A stretch of DNA of 64,000 nucleotides from Synechocystis sp. PCC 7338. Lineage in GTDB: Bacteria; Cyanobacteriota; Cyanobacteriia; Cyanobacteriales; Microcystaceae. Below are positions 39,701-47,826 of the stretch, one piece after another. The stretch's first letter is position 1; every line of letters starts with the position of its first letter. The position numbers and the translations under genes were made by a program. Location of the stretch: positions 2,279,488 through 2,343,487 of the forward strand of contig NZ_CP054306.1 of the NCBI RefSeq assembly GCF_018282115.1, in the 5' to 3' direction. The notes under the pieces are model-generated. The model was given only the letters and a program-made list of their open reading frames with translations, was not told where the DNA came from and did no database searches.

Positions 39701-40329
39701 CTAAGTATTTGTAGGTTAACCAAAGTCTTCTTGATCAGCCACTCAGTTCTGTTTTTGACTTTTTCAAAGTTTCTATTTTTATAAAACAATATTGTTTTAT
39801 CTCGTATGACAGCATTGCGGTTATTAAACTCTCTAATCATCTGTTCAACATCAGCTAATCCTAGTTTTCTATGACTTGTAGCATCTCGCAATCTCAAAAT
39901 ACATTCCAAATCCCAATATTCTTGAGACATCCGATTTTCATTCATAAAATCAAACCAAAATTTCAGCTCAATATACTTGCTTTTATATGGAAAGTTATTA
40001 TTGTCAAAAAAAACCTCATAATTATTTTTATTGATATCTTTAAAATATCTAAGAACTGATTCAATCGACAAAGTAGCACATTTACAATATTCAACAAAAT
40101 CATTTCTTGATCTGGCTATAAGCATCATCTTATTATCATCTTCTAACTGATTTTTGATATCATCATCTTGAACATCAGCGTAATTAATTTGACATTTGTT
40201 AACTGTTTCGACGTAACTATTAACTGCGTGGTTAACTGCCAGTAATATGTCATCTCCAAGAACTGATTGAAGAATAGTGTCCAGATTTGAATAAAAAGAA
40301 GATGATAAGGAACTTTGATGCTCGGACAT
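39697..40329 (-). CDS. Small protein with HEPN-like RxxxxH motif, retron-operon gene
   Basis: A 210-residue, mostly helical protein. The segment LECILRLRDATSHRKLGLAD contains R148-D-A-T-S-H153, matching the R(N/D/H)xxxH catalytic motif of HEPN ribonucleases, placed after a long helix as in that fold. The overall sequence is not otherwise recognised. It is 15 bp downstream of the reverse transcriptase and overlaps the P-loop/WYL gene by 4 bp (GTGA), so the three form one operon. In retrons, the RT-neighbour gene is usually the toxic effector. Here an RNase effector is inferred from one motif and position. Confidence 0.6.
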   Translation of the reverse strand: MSEHQSSLSSSFYSNLDTILQSVLGDDILLAVNHAVNSYVETVNKCQINYADVQDDDIKNQLEDDNKMMLIARSRNDFVEYCKCATLSIESVLRYFKDINKNNYEVFFDNNNFPYKSKYIELKFWFDFMNENRMSQEYWDLECILRLRDATSHRKLGLADVEQMIREFNNRNAVIRDKTILFYKNRNFEKVKNRTEWLIKKTLVNLQILR

Positions 40330-40344
40330 ATAAATAATAATGAT

Positions 40345-41469
40345 TTATTTTTTCCCGAAGTTAGTTAAGTTATAATATGATTTTAAAAATTTATTGTAGG
40401 CTAAATTTTTTTTCCCCTTTACCATTCCTAAAAATTCAATTTTACCCTTAAGCACTTGCTTAAAGCTAGCTTCTTCTTTGAGGGCAAATCGAGCCTTGAA
40501 ATTATACCTCTCATGATATTCTTTTTCCGCCGCCTCTAAGCCAAACTTAGCCCAAGCATGGAGCATCGCCCGAATTTGCCGCACATAAGTCCGCTTAACG
40601 TTGGGAAATTCGTTGGTGGTTAAGCCTGTCACCTCCTGATGATTGCCTCGTACTTGAAGCCTTACCTTCTTCTCATTAATGTTAAAGCCATTATCCGCAA
40701 TGATATTCAAAAGGCGATCGCCAAGTAACAATTTGTCACCATCTTCAGTTTCGACGGCATAGGCCAATGCTTCAGGAAACTCCTTGAGGGTAGTGGAAAA
40801 GGTTATATCATCGGCATAGCGAGTATAGGTTGCCCGGCACTCCTTCGCCAAACGCTGTAACTGACTGTCCATTTTGGCACAAAGCATATTGGTGATGATC
40901 GGAGAAGTTGGTGCTCCCTGCGGTAACTTATCCTCATGACAACAAATTTGTGCCAACACCGTTGCTACTTTAGCAGGTAAATTATAGGGGGTCGCCATAA
41001 ACAAACCCCGGACTCTTCCAAAATTAACTGACCCAAAAAAGTCTGCTAAATCCAAATTCAGCACAAAACGCTTACCTGCATGGACTTTGGCATTTGTGAC
41101 GATATTTTTACCCTGCACAAAACCGTGGGCAGAGGGCTTCACTTCATAGACTGCTGTCAGCAATTGATTGAGCTTCCACTGAATAATTTTTAACGCACTA
41201 ACAGGAGTCGAAATTGTCCTCTCTCCCCCCGTTTTTTTGGGAAGTGTAAACGTTTTATATTTTTGCTCTGTAGGCACATGATAAATGTGATGGGCTAACC
41301 GCCGATAATCCAAATTCAGTAATCGAGCAACATCGTCCGGCGTTTGTAACTTCAAAAACTTTTGCCTTAACTCCGTTTGGGAACCGGGCAAAACAAATCT
41401 TTCTTTCGCCTGAGCTTGACGATCTAATGGATGAACTATAACTTTATTTTCTATAACACTGGACAACAT
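40345..41469 (-). CDS. Retron-type reverse transcriptase
   Basis: A 374-residue RT with the retron hallmarks: KPSAHGFVQGKNIVTNAKVH (the NAxxH motif; 126-130), FVLNLDLADFFGSVNFGRVR (motif A Asp140), LPQGAPTSPIITNMLC, TRYADDITFSTT (YADD; 218-221), NEKKVRLQVRGNHQEVTGLT (the VTGL box, 280) and LKGKIEFLGMV. There is no maturase, endonuclease or other fused domain, so it is not a group II intron enzyme. Upstream on the same strand are two candidate msr-msd RNA genes. The gene retains one HIP1 site at about 40,706, unlike the rest of the island. Confidence 0.93.
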   Translation of the reverse strand: MLSSVIENKVIVHPLDRQAQAKERFVLPGSQTELRQKFLKLQTPDDVARLLNLDYRRLAHHIYHVPTEQKYKTFTLPKKTGGERTISTPVSALKIIQWKLNQLLTAVYEVKPSAHGFVQGKNIVTNAKVHAGKRFVLNLDLADFFGSVNFGRVRGLFMATPYNLPAKVATVLAQICCHEDKLPQGAPTSPIITNMLCAKMDSQLQRLAKECRATYTRYADDITFSTTLKEFPEALAYAVETEDGDKLLLGDRLLNIIADNGFNINEKKVRLQVRGNHQEVTGLTTNEFPNVKRTYVRQIRAMLHAWAKFGLEAAEKEYHERYNFKARFALKEEASFKQVLKGKIEFLGMVKGKKNLAYNKFLKSYYNLTNFGKK

Positions 41470-41513
41470 TTGTTACTTCCTCACAACAATTTATCAATCA
41501 ACAAAAATTTAAA

Positions 41514-41644
41514 ACTTGCGGCACTATACCAACTTATAACCCTTTGTTCTTGAACAACACGTCTTGAACAGTATGGAGGTAAAGCTAACCGGGCAATACA
41601 CCGTCGCAGGATCAACAACGGAAATCTATACTTATGCCGCAAGT
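41514..41644 (-). ncRNA. Candidate retron msr-msd RNA, RT-proximal copy
   Basis: On the minus strand the 131-nt region begins with ACTTGCGGCA and ends with TGCCGCAAGT, a perfect 10-bp a1/a2 pair. Next comes a msr-like hairpin CCGTTG/CGACGG with a 9-nt loop (41601-41621), then GTTAGC. The msd part has only weak pairing. It ends 45 bp upstream of the RT start. Placement and a1/a2 are as in known retrons; the assignment has not been tested with a covariance model. Confidence 0.6.
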
Positions 41645-41807
41645 AACAGAGTTAAGGATCTCACAATGGCTTATTAAACCTGTGACTTAACTAAATTTCA
41701 TCATACCTTAAGCAATCCTCTCCACAATAGATTTAGTTCGATTGACAAATCATCAGGAATCATTGCTCGTAACCCATAGGCGATCGCCTCATAAATAAAA
41801 CAAAAAA

Positions 41808-41971
41808 CACTCGCAGATGTACTCCAACTTTACTTTCATTTTCTTTTTCTCTGTTGTTGCTTCCGGTAGGAAGCATACTAGCCTCAGAATGGCTAACAGC
41901 GGATAAGGCAAGGAACATTTATAAAGCCGTCGCAGGATCAACAACGGAAATCAATACTTTATCTGCAAGTG
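41808..41971 (-). ncRNA. Candidate retron msr-msd RNA, RT-distal copy
   Basis: On the minus strand it begins CACTTGCAGAT and ends ATCTGCGAGTG, an 11-bp pair with one G-U. It has the same 21-nt msr hairpin as the proximal copy (41927-41947), then GTTAGC, a TAGCC/GGCTA stem (41879-41895) and a 7-bp TGCTTCC/GGAAGCA hairpin with a 4-nt loop (41858-41875), which would be the msd stem. It is about 340 bp from the RT start. It looks the more complete of the two. Confidence 0.6.
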
Positions 41972-42199
41972 ATCTTTGTCATCGGAAGCATGGAATCACC
42001 GTAAACGAGACCCCATTTCCCTGACATTGCTATGGTAAGCCAGTTCAAGAGAGTTTTGATATATCTCATGCGAACGAGGAAAGAAGAAGGATCTGCTATG
42101 GTGGGCAAGGCAAAAATTGGCATAATTGAGTCTCATTCCCTATTAATTTCCGTTGTGCTTATCCTTTCTCCCCTTCCCTTTGAGGTTGCCAGATAACCT

Positions 42200-42949
42200 A
42201 TGGCTGAACGTATTCAAAAATTGCTTTCCCAGTGGGGCATTGCCTCCCGTCGCCATGCGGAAGAAATGATTCTGGCGGGGCGGGTCAGCGTCAATGGCAA
42301 AGTGGCTAGCTTGGGAGACAAGGCCGATCCCCAGCGGGATTTTCTCTCGGTGGATGGGAAACAAATTAAGGCTGATAATCGGCCTCGGGACATTTATTTA
42401 TTGGTTAATAAACCGAGGGATGTGCTCTCCACCTGTGAAGACCCCAGGGGCCGGAAAACAGTGCTAGATCTACTTCCCCAGGATTTGCAACGGGGCAAAG
42501 GACTGCATCCCGTTGGTCGGTTAGACCGTAATTCCACCGGCGCTCTTCTGCTCACCAATGACGGTGAGTTGACCCTCCGTCTGACCCATCCCCGTTACCA
42601 TTTGCCCAAAACCTATGATGTTTGGCTGGTTGGCAATCCCAGCGATGAAGATCTGGAAAAATGGCGATCGGGCATGATGTTAGATGGCAAAAAAACCCTA
42701 CCGGCTACCCTAGAGGTAATTTCCGAAACTAAAGACCAAATTCACCTGTTAGTTACCCTCACGGAGGGGCGTAATCGTCAAATTCGTCGTTTGGCCGAAG
42801 AATTGGGATTGACAGTGTTAAAACTCCATCGCCGCACCATTGGCCCCCTCCAGTTGCACACCAGGGGAAAAGTGCTGGGTAGTGGCCAATTTCGCTTTCT
42901 TTCCCCAGCGGAAATTCGGCTGCTGAAAAAACAGGTTAATCTGCCATAG
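42200..42949 (+). CDS. RsuA/RluB-family 16S/23S rRNA pseudouridine synthase
   Basis: A 249-residue protein. It has an S4 RNA-binding domain at residues 3-60 ([28 protein letters not shown]), then the catalytic motif [17 protein letters not shown], with the Asp in GRLD, and later [20 protein letters not shown]. It isomerises one uridine in rRNA. RsuA (16S) versus RluB/E (23S) specificity cannot be settled. It marks the return of normal composition and HIP1 density right of the retron. Confidence 0.92.
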   Translation: MAERIQKLLSQWGIASRRHAEEMILAGRVSVNGKVASLGDKADPQRDFLSVDGKQIKADNRPRDIYLLVNKPRDVLSTCEDPRGRKTVLDLLPQDLQRGKGLHPVGRLDRNSTGALLLTNDGELTLRLTHPRYHLPKTYDVWLVGNPSDEDLEKWRSGMMLDGKKTLPATLEVISETKDQIHLLVTLTEGRNRQIRRLAEELGLTVLKLHRRTIGPLQLHTRGKVLGSGQFRFLSPAEIRLLKKQVNLP

Positions 42950-43005
42950 TGTTCGCACAATCGTATTATTGTTGTTGTTAAATTCCCTTATCTTCTTGCC
43001 CCACC

Positions 43006-43530
43006 ATGACCCGCGCCAAATTACTGCAACCGGATTTAGTTTTGGGTAAAACCATTGTGGAGTTGTCCCCTGCCATTCTCGATCGCCATGGGGTTAGGGG
43101 TTTAGTGCTGGATGTGGACGAAACCCTGGTACCTTTTCGAGGGGATCAGGTGTCGGAGGAACTGCGGGAGTGGATTGATCCCGTCAAGGCCAAACTGCCC
43201 ATTTGGTTGGTGAGCAACAATATGAGCGAGTCCCGCATCAGGGGAGTGGCCCAAACCCTAGATTTACCCTTCCTCTATGGAGCCGCCAAACCGTCCCGCC
43301 GTAAACTGCGCCAGGCCATTGCGGAAATGCAGTTGCCGGTGGAAGCCGTTGCCATGGTGGGCGATCGCCTCTTTACCGATGTGCTGGCGGGGAACCGTTT
43401 GGGGATGTTTACCATTTTGGTGGAGCCCATGGTATTACCAGGCAAGCCCCTCTATCCCTGGTCGATCAGAAACATGGAGGTTTGGCTTTCCCAAAAACTG
43501 GGGGTTACTCTCCAGGGGGCGCTTGAGTGA
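43006..43530 (+). CDS. YqeG-type HAD-superfamily phosphatase
   Basis: A 174-residue protein with HAD motif I GLVLDVDETLVPF (nucleophile Asp36, Asp38), motif II LVSNNMSESR, and motif III/IV AMVGDRLFTDVLAGNRLGMF. This is the YqeG subfamily (HAD-IIIA). Cyanobacterial and plant members are phosphatidylglycerophosphate phosphatase candidates for PG synthesis, which photosystems need; this is family knowledge rather than evidence here. It follows the pseudouridine synthase by 56 bp on the same strand, so they may be co-transcribed. Confidence 0.88.
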   Translation: MTRAKLLQPDLVLGKTIVELSPAILDRHGVRGLVLDVDETLVPFRGDQVSEELREWIDPVKAKLPIWLVSNNMSESRIRGVAQTLDLPFLYGAAKPSRRKLRQAIAEMQLPVEAVAMVGDRLFTDVLAGNRLGMFTILVEPMVLPGKPLYPWSIRNMEVWLSQKLGVTLQGALE

Positions 43531-43911
43531 TGTTCCCCCAAGTGACGACAACAGATTTAAATCCCCGGTCAGGGCCAAAGTCAATCCCCTTCGGTTATAA
43601 TTTTGTTACAAAACTTAATAAGAAATGATTATGAGAATTATAAAGAGAATCTTAAAAAAAACGGCGATCGCCTGGGGATCAGCCATAATTGATCCAACGA
43701 AATAACACGGGGTCACCTTTATAAAGACCCTTAACATAATAAAAAACCCGGGGATCAGGTCATTTTGGCTTGATCCCTTTAAAATTGCGCGAATTTTTCC
43801 CCGTCCATAAGCCGAGAATTGAATGGTGTCCTCCGCTACAAAAATGTCAGCAAAAGCAGACATAAATTTGGGAACATGGGAACAATTGTCAGCCCCAGCC
43901 TATGTTGAGTT
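43531..43911. other. Intergenic region between convergent genes
   Basis: A 381-bp non-coding gap. It holds a weak plus-strand hairpin GGGTC/GACCC (43710-43730), a HIP1 site near 43663, and the minus-strand terminator at 43741. The 82-codon minus-strand frame here lacks coding character. Confidence 0.5.
43741..43778 (-). terminator. Intrinsic terminator of the DUF3769 gene
   Basis: On the minus strand, GGGATCA pairs with TGATCCC around a 13-nt loop, followed by CGGG and TTTTTT. It is 134 bp downstream of the DUF3769 stop codon. Confidence 0.65.
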
Positions 43912-46323
43912 TCAACGGACGACCCCTTGGGTAACGGGGCGGATATCACTGCCATCAAAGGTGCCCGGGTTACCACTCCAGTTGAAATCGCTGATGCGTA
44001 GATTGATTGACCCTACCTGCAGTTGGGGGTTGTAGCGCAGTTGAATGTTGTAGGTGCGGCGGCTATATTCCAAAACGTAGTCTGTACTAATTTCTTCGTT
44101 AGCCGTGAGACTGTAGGCTCCCTGCACCCCAAGCCGCACTGGACCATAAATTTGTTGGGTCAAGCCAAAGCTGACCACTTGGGTATCGGCAAAACGATCA
44201 AAAAAGAACGGCGACGCATCCCCCCGAATGCCTTGGGAATAGGCAATATTAAAACCGGTGTAGTCAAAATAAGGTTTGGAAAAGTTACCGAACTGTCCAG
44301 AAAAACCGACGGTGCCAGTCAGGGACGGTTGGGTACTACCATCGCCGTAATAACTACCAACCCCAGTGACTCCAGTATTGAACACCACATAGGGCACAAC
44401 TACGTTGGGGGTATAACGCAATCCTTCCTCGGCGGTGGGGGGCAGGGCTTCCCCAACCCAGAGCAAAAAATATTTGTTTAAAGTAGCGGCCCCTTGCAAG
44501 CGCATCAGAGTAACTAAGTTGTCGCCGGTGCTTGGGTTAATTAATTCCTGGCGATCGGTGGCGGCTTCCACACTTTGTAAAGAAGCTTGGTAGTTAAAGG
44601 ACAAACTGGGATCATCATCCAACGGATAAATGGTTGGAGAAACAATGATCGCCCCCACACTACTTTGCACAGTTTGGAAACCTAAGGAACCGTTAAATAA
44701 ACGTTCCCGGTAATTGTATTCAAACCTGAGATCGTAGGGATTATCTAAATCCCCCAGTCTATTCTGCAAAGCCAGTTTGGCCCGGAGGGAATCTTCAATA
44801 GCATCCAGATTGAGATTGGAAAAATTGAGGGTGTTGAGCAAATTTATCCGCTCGGTGAAATCAACATTTAGCTCTGTGATTAAACCGAAGGCCGCCGGAC
44901 AAATGGCACAAACTTCCGCATCGCTCTGGTTAGCGGCGGGAAAAGCATCGGGGAAAGCTACTTTTTGGAGTAGATATTGGGGTTTGACTTGGAAACTGAC
45001 TTTATCGGTGTCAATCGGGGTGAAATTTCCCTGGACATATAGTCCCCCCCGGTCTTCGCCGTCATAGCCAATGCTAATTAGTCCCGGTTGGCGATCGCGG
45101 CGATCAATGGTGAGACGGTCTTGAAAGGGCAAAGATGTTTTTTGATCTAGCAATACCCTAGACCCGGTTAATTTCAACTCATCTACGTCTGGGCCAACGT
45201 TGTAGTAATCGGCAGTTTCTGCTTGTACTTCCAATTCCGGAGGGTTAAAGGGATCGTTGGTGATGCGGACTTTCTTGGCCCGCCAGCCGTCGGCGTCGAA
45301 GTCTACCTGCTCTGCTTGGAAACGGAGGCGATTGACTTGGCCACCGCTGTCTGTTTGGCTGGCGCTCTGGGCCCCTGGGGTACTGGCCCCAATGCCTGCC
45401 CGAAAACCTTCTTGCCCCACAACGTTGGTGACGGGCTGATTGATAGCTAGGCGATCGTTCAAACTTTGGTTGGACACAATGGGGTTGCCAAAGTCGGTGG
45501 GCACAGTTTGGGCAAAATCCCGGGCAGTGCTGGGCTGGTAAATTTCTCCGTTGGCATCGTAAATTACCCCCTGGTTGAGTACAAAAAAGTATTCAAATCT
45601 TTGCCCCTGGAGAATCTGTTCCCCCCGTTTGAGGGTGACGTTACCTTCAGCCACCGCAAACCGATCTGGCAAATTAACCCGTAGGCGATCGGCTAGCAGT
45701 AGCCCATTGGCAAAGCGCATGGTGACGTTACCGGTGGCGGTGACCACTTCCCGGTTGCTGTCAAATTCTTGGTGGTCGGAAATTAGTTCGATTACTTCCG
45801 GAGGAATGGCGACTTCATCTGCCTCCGTGGCCGGAATAGGGGAGCTATCAAGAAATTGGCTCGGCTCTGGGTTATTTTCTGTTTCTGTTTGGGAGGCTCC
45901 GGGGTCGATTTCCAAGACTTCACCGATCGCCTCTTGGCCTTTTTCTTCAACTGTGGGCTCAGCTTCCCTCGTGGGCCCTGTGATTACTTCTAGCTCCGAC
46001 TCGCTCGGGACTGTGATCAAATATTCCTGAATTTCCCCGTCCCGGGATTGACTGATAATTTTCTTGGCCGTAGGAATGGGTACCTGTACGGGCCGATCGC
46101 CGATTTTAGAGTTTGGGGCAACGGGGGCACCCCCCAGGGATAAACCAGAGTTGGGGTTAAGGTACAGATCCTTGGCCGAAGCCTGGGCGACCGCCGGGTC
46201 CGCCGATGGAGGAGTGGACGAGGAAAGTGTTGCCCCGTCAGTTGCCAGCAGTTCTTCAGTCTCCCTCGGACTGATTACTTCAATGGGAACCGGAGGAGGG
46301 GGAGGGGAAACAATAGGGGGCAT
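43912..46323 (-). CDS. DUF3769 outer-membrane (LptD-like) protein
   Basis: An 803-residue protein with a long Pro/Ser/Glu-rich low-complexity N-terminal region (1-180). An OstA/LptA-like part follows at about 185-270: EFDSNREVVTATGNVTMRFA, LADRLRVNLPDRFAVAEGNV and LKRGEQILQGQRFEYF. Residues 330-803 form a beta-barrel with alternating amphipathic strands, ending RISDFNWSGNPGTFDGSDIR. The organisation matches the cyanobacterial LptD counterpart, DUF3769, which places LPS in the outer membrane. The start shown lacks a classical signal peptide; a longer or different start beyond 46323 is possible. It is divergent from the psbI region by 240 bp. Confidence 0.8.
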   Translation of the reverse strand: MPPIVSPPPPPVPIEVISPRETEELLATDGATLSSSTPPSADPAVAQASAKDLYLNPNSGLSLGGAPVAPNSKIGDRPVQVPIPTAKKIISQSRDGEIQEYLITVPSESELEVITGPTREAEPTVEEKGQEAIGEVLEIDPGASQTETENNPEPSQFLDSSPIPATEADEVAIPPEVIELISDHQEFDSNREVVTATGNVTMRFANGLLLADRLRVNLPDRFAVAEGNVTLKRGEQILQGQRFEYFFVLNQGVIYDANGEIYQPSTARDFAQTVPTDFGNPIVSNQSLNDRLAINQPVTNVVGQEGFRAGIGASTPGAQSASQTDSGGQVNRLRFQAEQVDFDADGWRAKKVRITNDPFNPPELEVQAETADYYNVGPDVDELKLTGSRVLLDQKTSLPFQDRLTIDRRDRQPGLISIGYDGEDRGGLYVQGNFTPIDTDKVSFQVKPQYLLQKVAFPDAFPAANQSDAEVCAICPAAFGLITELNVDFTERINLLNTLNFSNLNLDAIEDSLRAKLALQNRLGDLDNPYDLRFEYNYRERLFNGSLGFQTVQSSVGAIIVSPTIYPLDDDPSLSFNYQASLQSVEAATDRQELINPSTGDNLVTLMRLQGAATLNKYFLLWVGEALPPTAEEGLRYTPNVVVPYVVFNTGVTGVGSYYGDGSTQPSLTGTVGFSGQFGNFSKPYFDYTGFNIAYSQGIRGDASPFFFDRFADTQVVSFGLTQQIYGPVRLGVQGAYSLTANEEISTDYVLEYSRRTYNIQLRYNPQLQVGSINLRISDFNWSGNPGTFDGSDIRPVTQGVVR

Positions 46324-46458
46324 TTAAATCGACGAACTAAACGCCAACGCTAACATTTGCTTTGTTTGGACTGAAATATAAAGCTAAGGCTAACTGGGCT
46401 TGGTTAACAAGGGGGACGATCAATTGCCAGAAATCGTTTCGTCTGTGGCCCCAGCGAC

Positions 46459-46482
46459 AAAAAACTCTCCGGTGGAGGAGAG
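46459..46482 (-). terminator. Intrinsic terminator of psbI
   Basis: On the minus strand CTCTCC pairs with GGAGAG around a 6-nt loop and is followed by TTTTTT. It is about 80 bp downstream of the psbI stop. Confidence 0.7.
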
Positions 46483-46563
46483 CAATCAGGTTCTAATCTA
46501 CTCTCCGCACAAAAATTAGTCTAGGGAGAGAGGGAAATTTTTTTGGCTAAATTTGGCTAAAGC

Positions 46564-46680
46564 TTATTCAAAGTCCTTGCGGCCAGGGTTCCGGGTGGGG
46601 TCACTGGAAAGGAAGCCGAAGATAAACAGGGAAATAAACAGGCCAACAACGATATAAACGGCGATTTTAAGGGTTAACAT
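46564..46680 (-). CDS. psbI: Photosystem II reaction-centre protein I
   Basis: A 38-residue ORF too short for a normal ORF search. It starts [20 protein letters not shown] and ends with the hydrophilic [13 protein letters not shown], matching PsbI almost residue for residue. One TM helix (about 5-24). PsbI is a thylakoid subunit at the edge of the PSII core next to D1 and CP43, helping early assembly. AAGGAGAA lies 6 bp upstream of the ATG and a clear terminator follows, so it is probably monocistronic. It is a firm marker of an oxygenic phototroph. Confidence 0.97.
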
Positions 46681-46831
46681 AAATTCTCCTTATTAAATTC
46701 AAAGACGTAGCCAAGCTGAATTGAGTAAAAATCCGGGCGCAGAAACCATTCTACCTTGCCTACTTTACCCCATTTCGGTCTAGGCTTTGGGGAGATGGCC
46801 GGGGAATTTCCACCGCCAAGGGAGGCACACC

Positions 46832-47407
46832 ATGGGCTTAAACAATCTCGACCACTTACTGGGCCATCTCCGGCGATCGCCGGGGTGGGAACAACTGCGT
46901 CGTTACCAATTAGTCAAAGAAGCTTGGCAGAAGGTGATCGATCCCCGTTTACAGGACTGTACCAAACCCCTGGGCATTCAACGGAGTGTACTGACGGTGG
47001 CGGTCATTTCCCCGGCCCTGGCCCAAAATCTTCAACTGCAGCGCATTAATCTTTTGGCCAAACTAAATCGGGAGTTGACGGAGCCTTTGGAGGATCTACG
47101 CTTTTCTCCCCTCCACTGGCACCAACAGCATTCGGGTAAACTGCCGGAGGCCTCTGCCCCCATGCCCCGGCCTGCCCCTCTCCCCCTAGGCGATCGCCGT
47201 GAAAAAGTCACCAGTGCAGCAGAAGCCTTGGAAAAGTGGCTCACCACCCTGAAAGAACGGGCCCAAGTTTTCCAACCCTGTCCCCAATGCGGCAGTGCGG
47301 TTAATCCGGGGGAAATCGAGCGTTGGGGCCGCTGTAGTGTCTGTGCCACCAAGCCCTGGCGGGAAATTTTTTCCCAATCCCGGCCGGAAAAAGATGGATA
47401 TCGCTAG
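46832..47407 (+). CDS. DciA-like (DUF721) protein with C-terminal zinc ribbon
   Basis: From the ATG at 46832 the product has 191 residues. Residues 1-85 resemble DUF721/DciA: LVKEAWQKVIDPRLQDCTKP, GIQRSVLTVAVISPALAQNL and QLQRINLLAKLNREL. DciA is a replicative helicase-loading factor in many bacteria. A basic, Pro-rich linker leads to a four-Cys motif CPQCGSAVN...CSVCA that should bind zinc; that addition is typical of cyanobacterial members. The open frame reaches 46787, but the first 15 codons do not fit the family. A strong terminator follows. Confidence 0.75.
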   Translation: MGLNNLDHLLGHLRRSPGWEQLRRYQLVKEAWQKVIDPRLQDCTKPLGIQRSVLTVAVISPALAQNLQLQRINLLAKLNRELTEPLEDLRFSPLHWHQQHSGKLPEASAPMPRPAPLPLGDRREKVTSAAEALEKWLTTLKERAQVFQPCPQCGSAVNPGEIERWGRCSVCATKPWREIFSQSRPEKDGYR

Positions 47408-47826
47408 TTGTCAGTAGAATGCCCGGTCTAAGTGTGATTACGAATTTATTGCCTCCAGCCCTCGGATATTGCTGGAGGGTTAGTTTTTTACCGGTAGTCG
47501 GGGAAACCCCATAACCCGACAAATTTGTATGGCAACCGTGAATACTTTTACGTTTTTTTGGGTAGGATGGTAGAGAATATCGGTAAACACGGAGAAAATT
47601 TGGGATGTTTTTTCATCTGTCCCCATTAATCAGGGAATTACGGCAATGTTAGAATCCTTTTCCCTAGATGTTTTCCCGTGTTGAATAGCCCTGTTGTTTC
47701 AACTTAAGTTAAACCGCCTACCTGAATCCTCTTGGTGTTAAAACCCCTCAGCAAATCTCCACTGTGTACACCACCGCTTGAATCCTAAATAATTTTTCAA
47801 CTTTTTCGAGTCTTTTAATCCTGAAT
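47408..47826. other. Intergenic region before the giant gene
   Basis: A 419-bp gap with one terminator (47452-47488) and the presumed promoter of the giant gene. No ORF or RNA gene was recognised. There is no obvious ribosome binding site directly before the ATG at 47827. Confidence 0.5.
47452..47488 (+). terminator. Intrinsic terminator after the DciA-like gene
   Basis: CCTCCAG pairs with CTGGAGG around a 12-nt loop, followed by GTTAG and TTTTTT, 45 bp after the stop codon. Confidence 0.8.

Noticed and set aside
40345-41469. Group II intron or diversity-generating RT
   Set aside because: No maturase or endonuclease domain, no intron domains V/VI, no template/variable repeats; the NAxxH and VTGL motifs and flanking RNA point to a retron.
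43615-43863. 82-codon minus-strand ORF downstream of the HAD phosphatase gene
   Set aside because: It covers terminators and a HIP1 site and its composition does not look coding; the gap fits a normal intergenic region.
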